This document shows, piece by piece, positions 20,181 to 20,342 of a stretch of DNA of 20,342 bases. The DNA lies in contig DBLB01000148.1 in assembly GCA_002298695.1 (NCBI GenBank), positions 1 to 20,342 of the forward strand, read 5' to 3'. The stretch comes from Clostridiales bacterium UBA735 (GTDB lineage: Bacteria; Bacillota; Clostridia; Oscillospirales; Oscillospiraceae). Within the stretch, counting starts at the first letter, position 1. Every line of letters starts with the position of its first letter. A program made the translations under genes and the position numbers. The notes beneath the pieces were generated by a model that saw only the letters and a program-made list of their open reading frames with translations, searched no databases and had not been told where the DNA came from.

Positions 20181-20342
20181 TTATCCGATGACGATCGCTT
20201 CGTCGGTCATGACGTTTGCGCCTTCGTAGGCCGCGGTCAGTTTGTCACGGAACGTGTTGACCAGATCCTCCGCGCCGAAGCACTCGATGACATAGTTGCC
20301 GACCGATGCGACGAGCAGCTTGTCCGGGAAGCCGCACATCCA
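20181..20342 (-). CDS. 3' end of an unidentified gene (possibly DUF4358), truncated by the window
   Basis: The last 53 residues are visible, ending EAIVIG before TAA; the 5' part lies beyond the window. The visible part includes MCGFPDKLLVASVGNYVIE and CFGAEDLVNTFRDKL. The pattern 'GNYV, then an acidic turn, then an amphipathic helix' resembles the C-terminal half of DUF4358 proteins, which I recall beside MBOAT/DHHW genes in Clostridia, but this is a weak match by eye. The codon use is like that of its neighbours. It is followed by the terminator-like hairpin and then the MBOAT gene. Confidence 0.6.
   Translation of the reverse strand, partial: WMCGFPDKLLVASVGNYVIECFGAEDLVNTFRDKLTAAYEGANVMTDEAIVIG

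Noticed and set aside
1..20342. CRISPR arrays, insertion sequences, prophage genes, toxin-antitoxin pairs
   Set aside because: No regularly spaced repeats, transposase or integrase motifs, or small toxin-antitoxin gene pairs were seen on either strand.

Overview
The window reads as a piece of a high-GC (by eye near 60%) Gram-positive chromosome from the class Clostridia, most likely an Oscillospirales-type gut anaerobe. The pointers are strong AGGAGG ribosome sites with three TTG starts, consensus sigma-A promoters with 17-base spacers, an S-layer-homology protein, a DUF362/ferredoxin protein, an OadB/OadG-type sodium pump pair, and two copies of a palindromic repeat that I recall as common in such genomes. 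I cannot fix the genus. No phage, insertion sequence, CRISPR array or rRNA was seen.

Layout. (1) 48-2367: two palindromic repeats, then on the minus strand a DUF1538 integral membrane protein followed, one base later, by a protein made of two fused PII-like domains. (2) 2539-3995: an NhaC-type Na+/H+ antiporter with its own promoter, leader hairpin and terminator. (3) 4001-4301: two serine tRNAs (GCU and UGA anticodons) on the minus strand with a promoter and terminator. (4) 4346-8250: a DUF362/4Fe-4S protein, a fatty acyl-CoA ligase-like enzyme, and a DUF1624/HGSNAT-type membrane acyltransferase. (5) 8249-10148: tsaE-tsaB-upp (tRNA t6A modification and uracil salvage). (6) 10196-12770, minus strand: a cysteine-rich Ig-like/SLH surface protein and a RodA/FtsW-type glycosyltransferase. 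(7) 12918-14168: a sodium-pump beta subunit with a 40-residue gamma-like partner, without alpha or biotin-carrier genes. (8) 14389-16032: a lipoprotein with an extreme Asp/Tyr/Trp/Gly tail. (9) 16094-20342, minus strand: the end of an unidentified gene (perhaps DUF4358), a terminator-like hairpin, then MBOAT acyltransferase, DHHW protein, MATE transporter and a 49-residue ORF overlapping the MATE gene.

How the genes work together. Most units are chromosomal housekeeping or envelope functions. The module most likely to hold undescribed biology is DUF1538 plus tandem PII: a duplicated-fold membrane protein translationally coupled to a fused PII pair, which suggests a PII-gated transporter of unknown substrate. 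The MBOAT-DHHW-MATE cluster looks like a cell-surface O-acylation operon, and the acyl-CoA ligase/HGSNAT pair could supply and use acyl-CoA at the membrane. All functions are read from motifs by eye; no database search was done.
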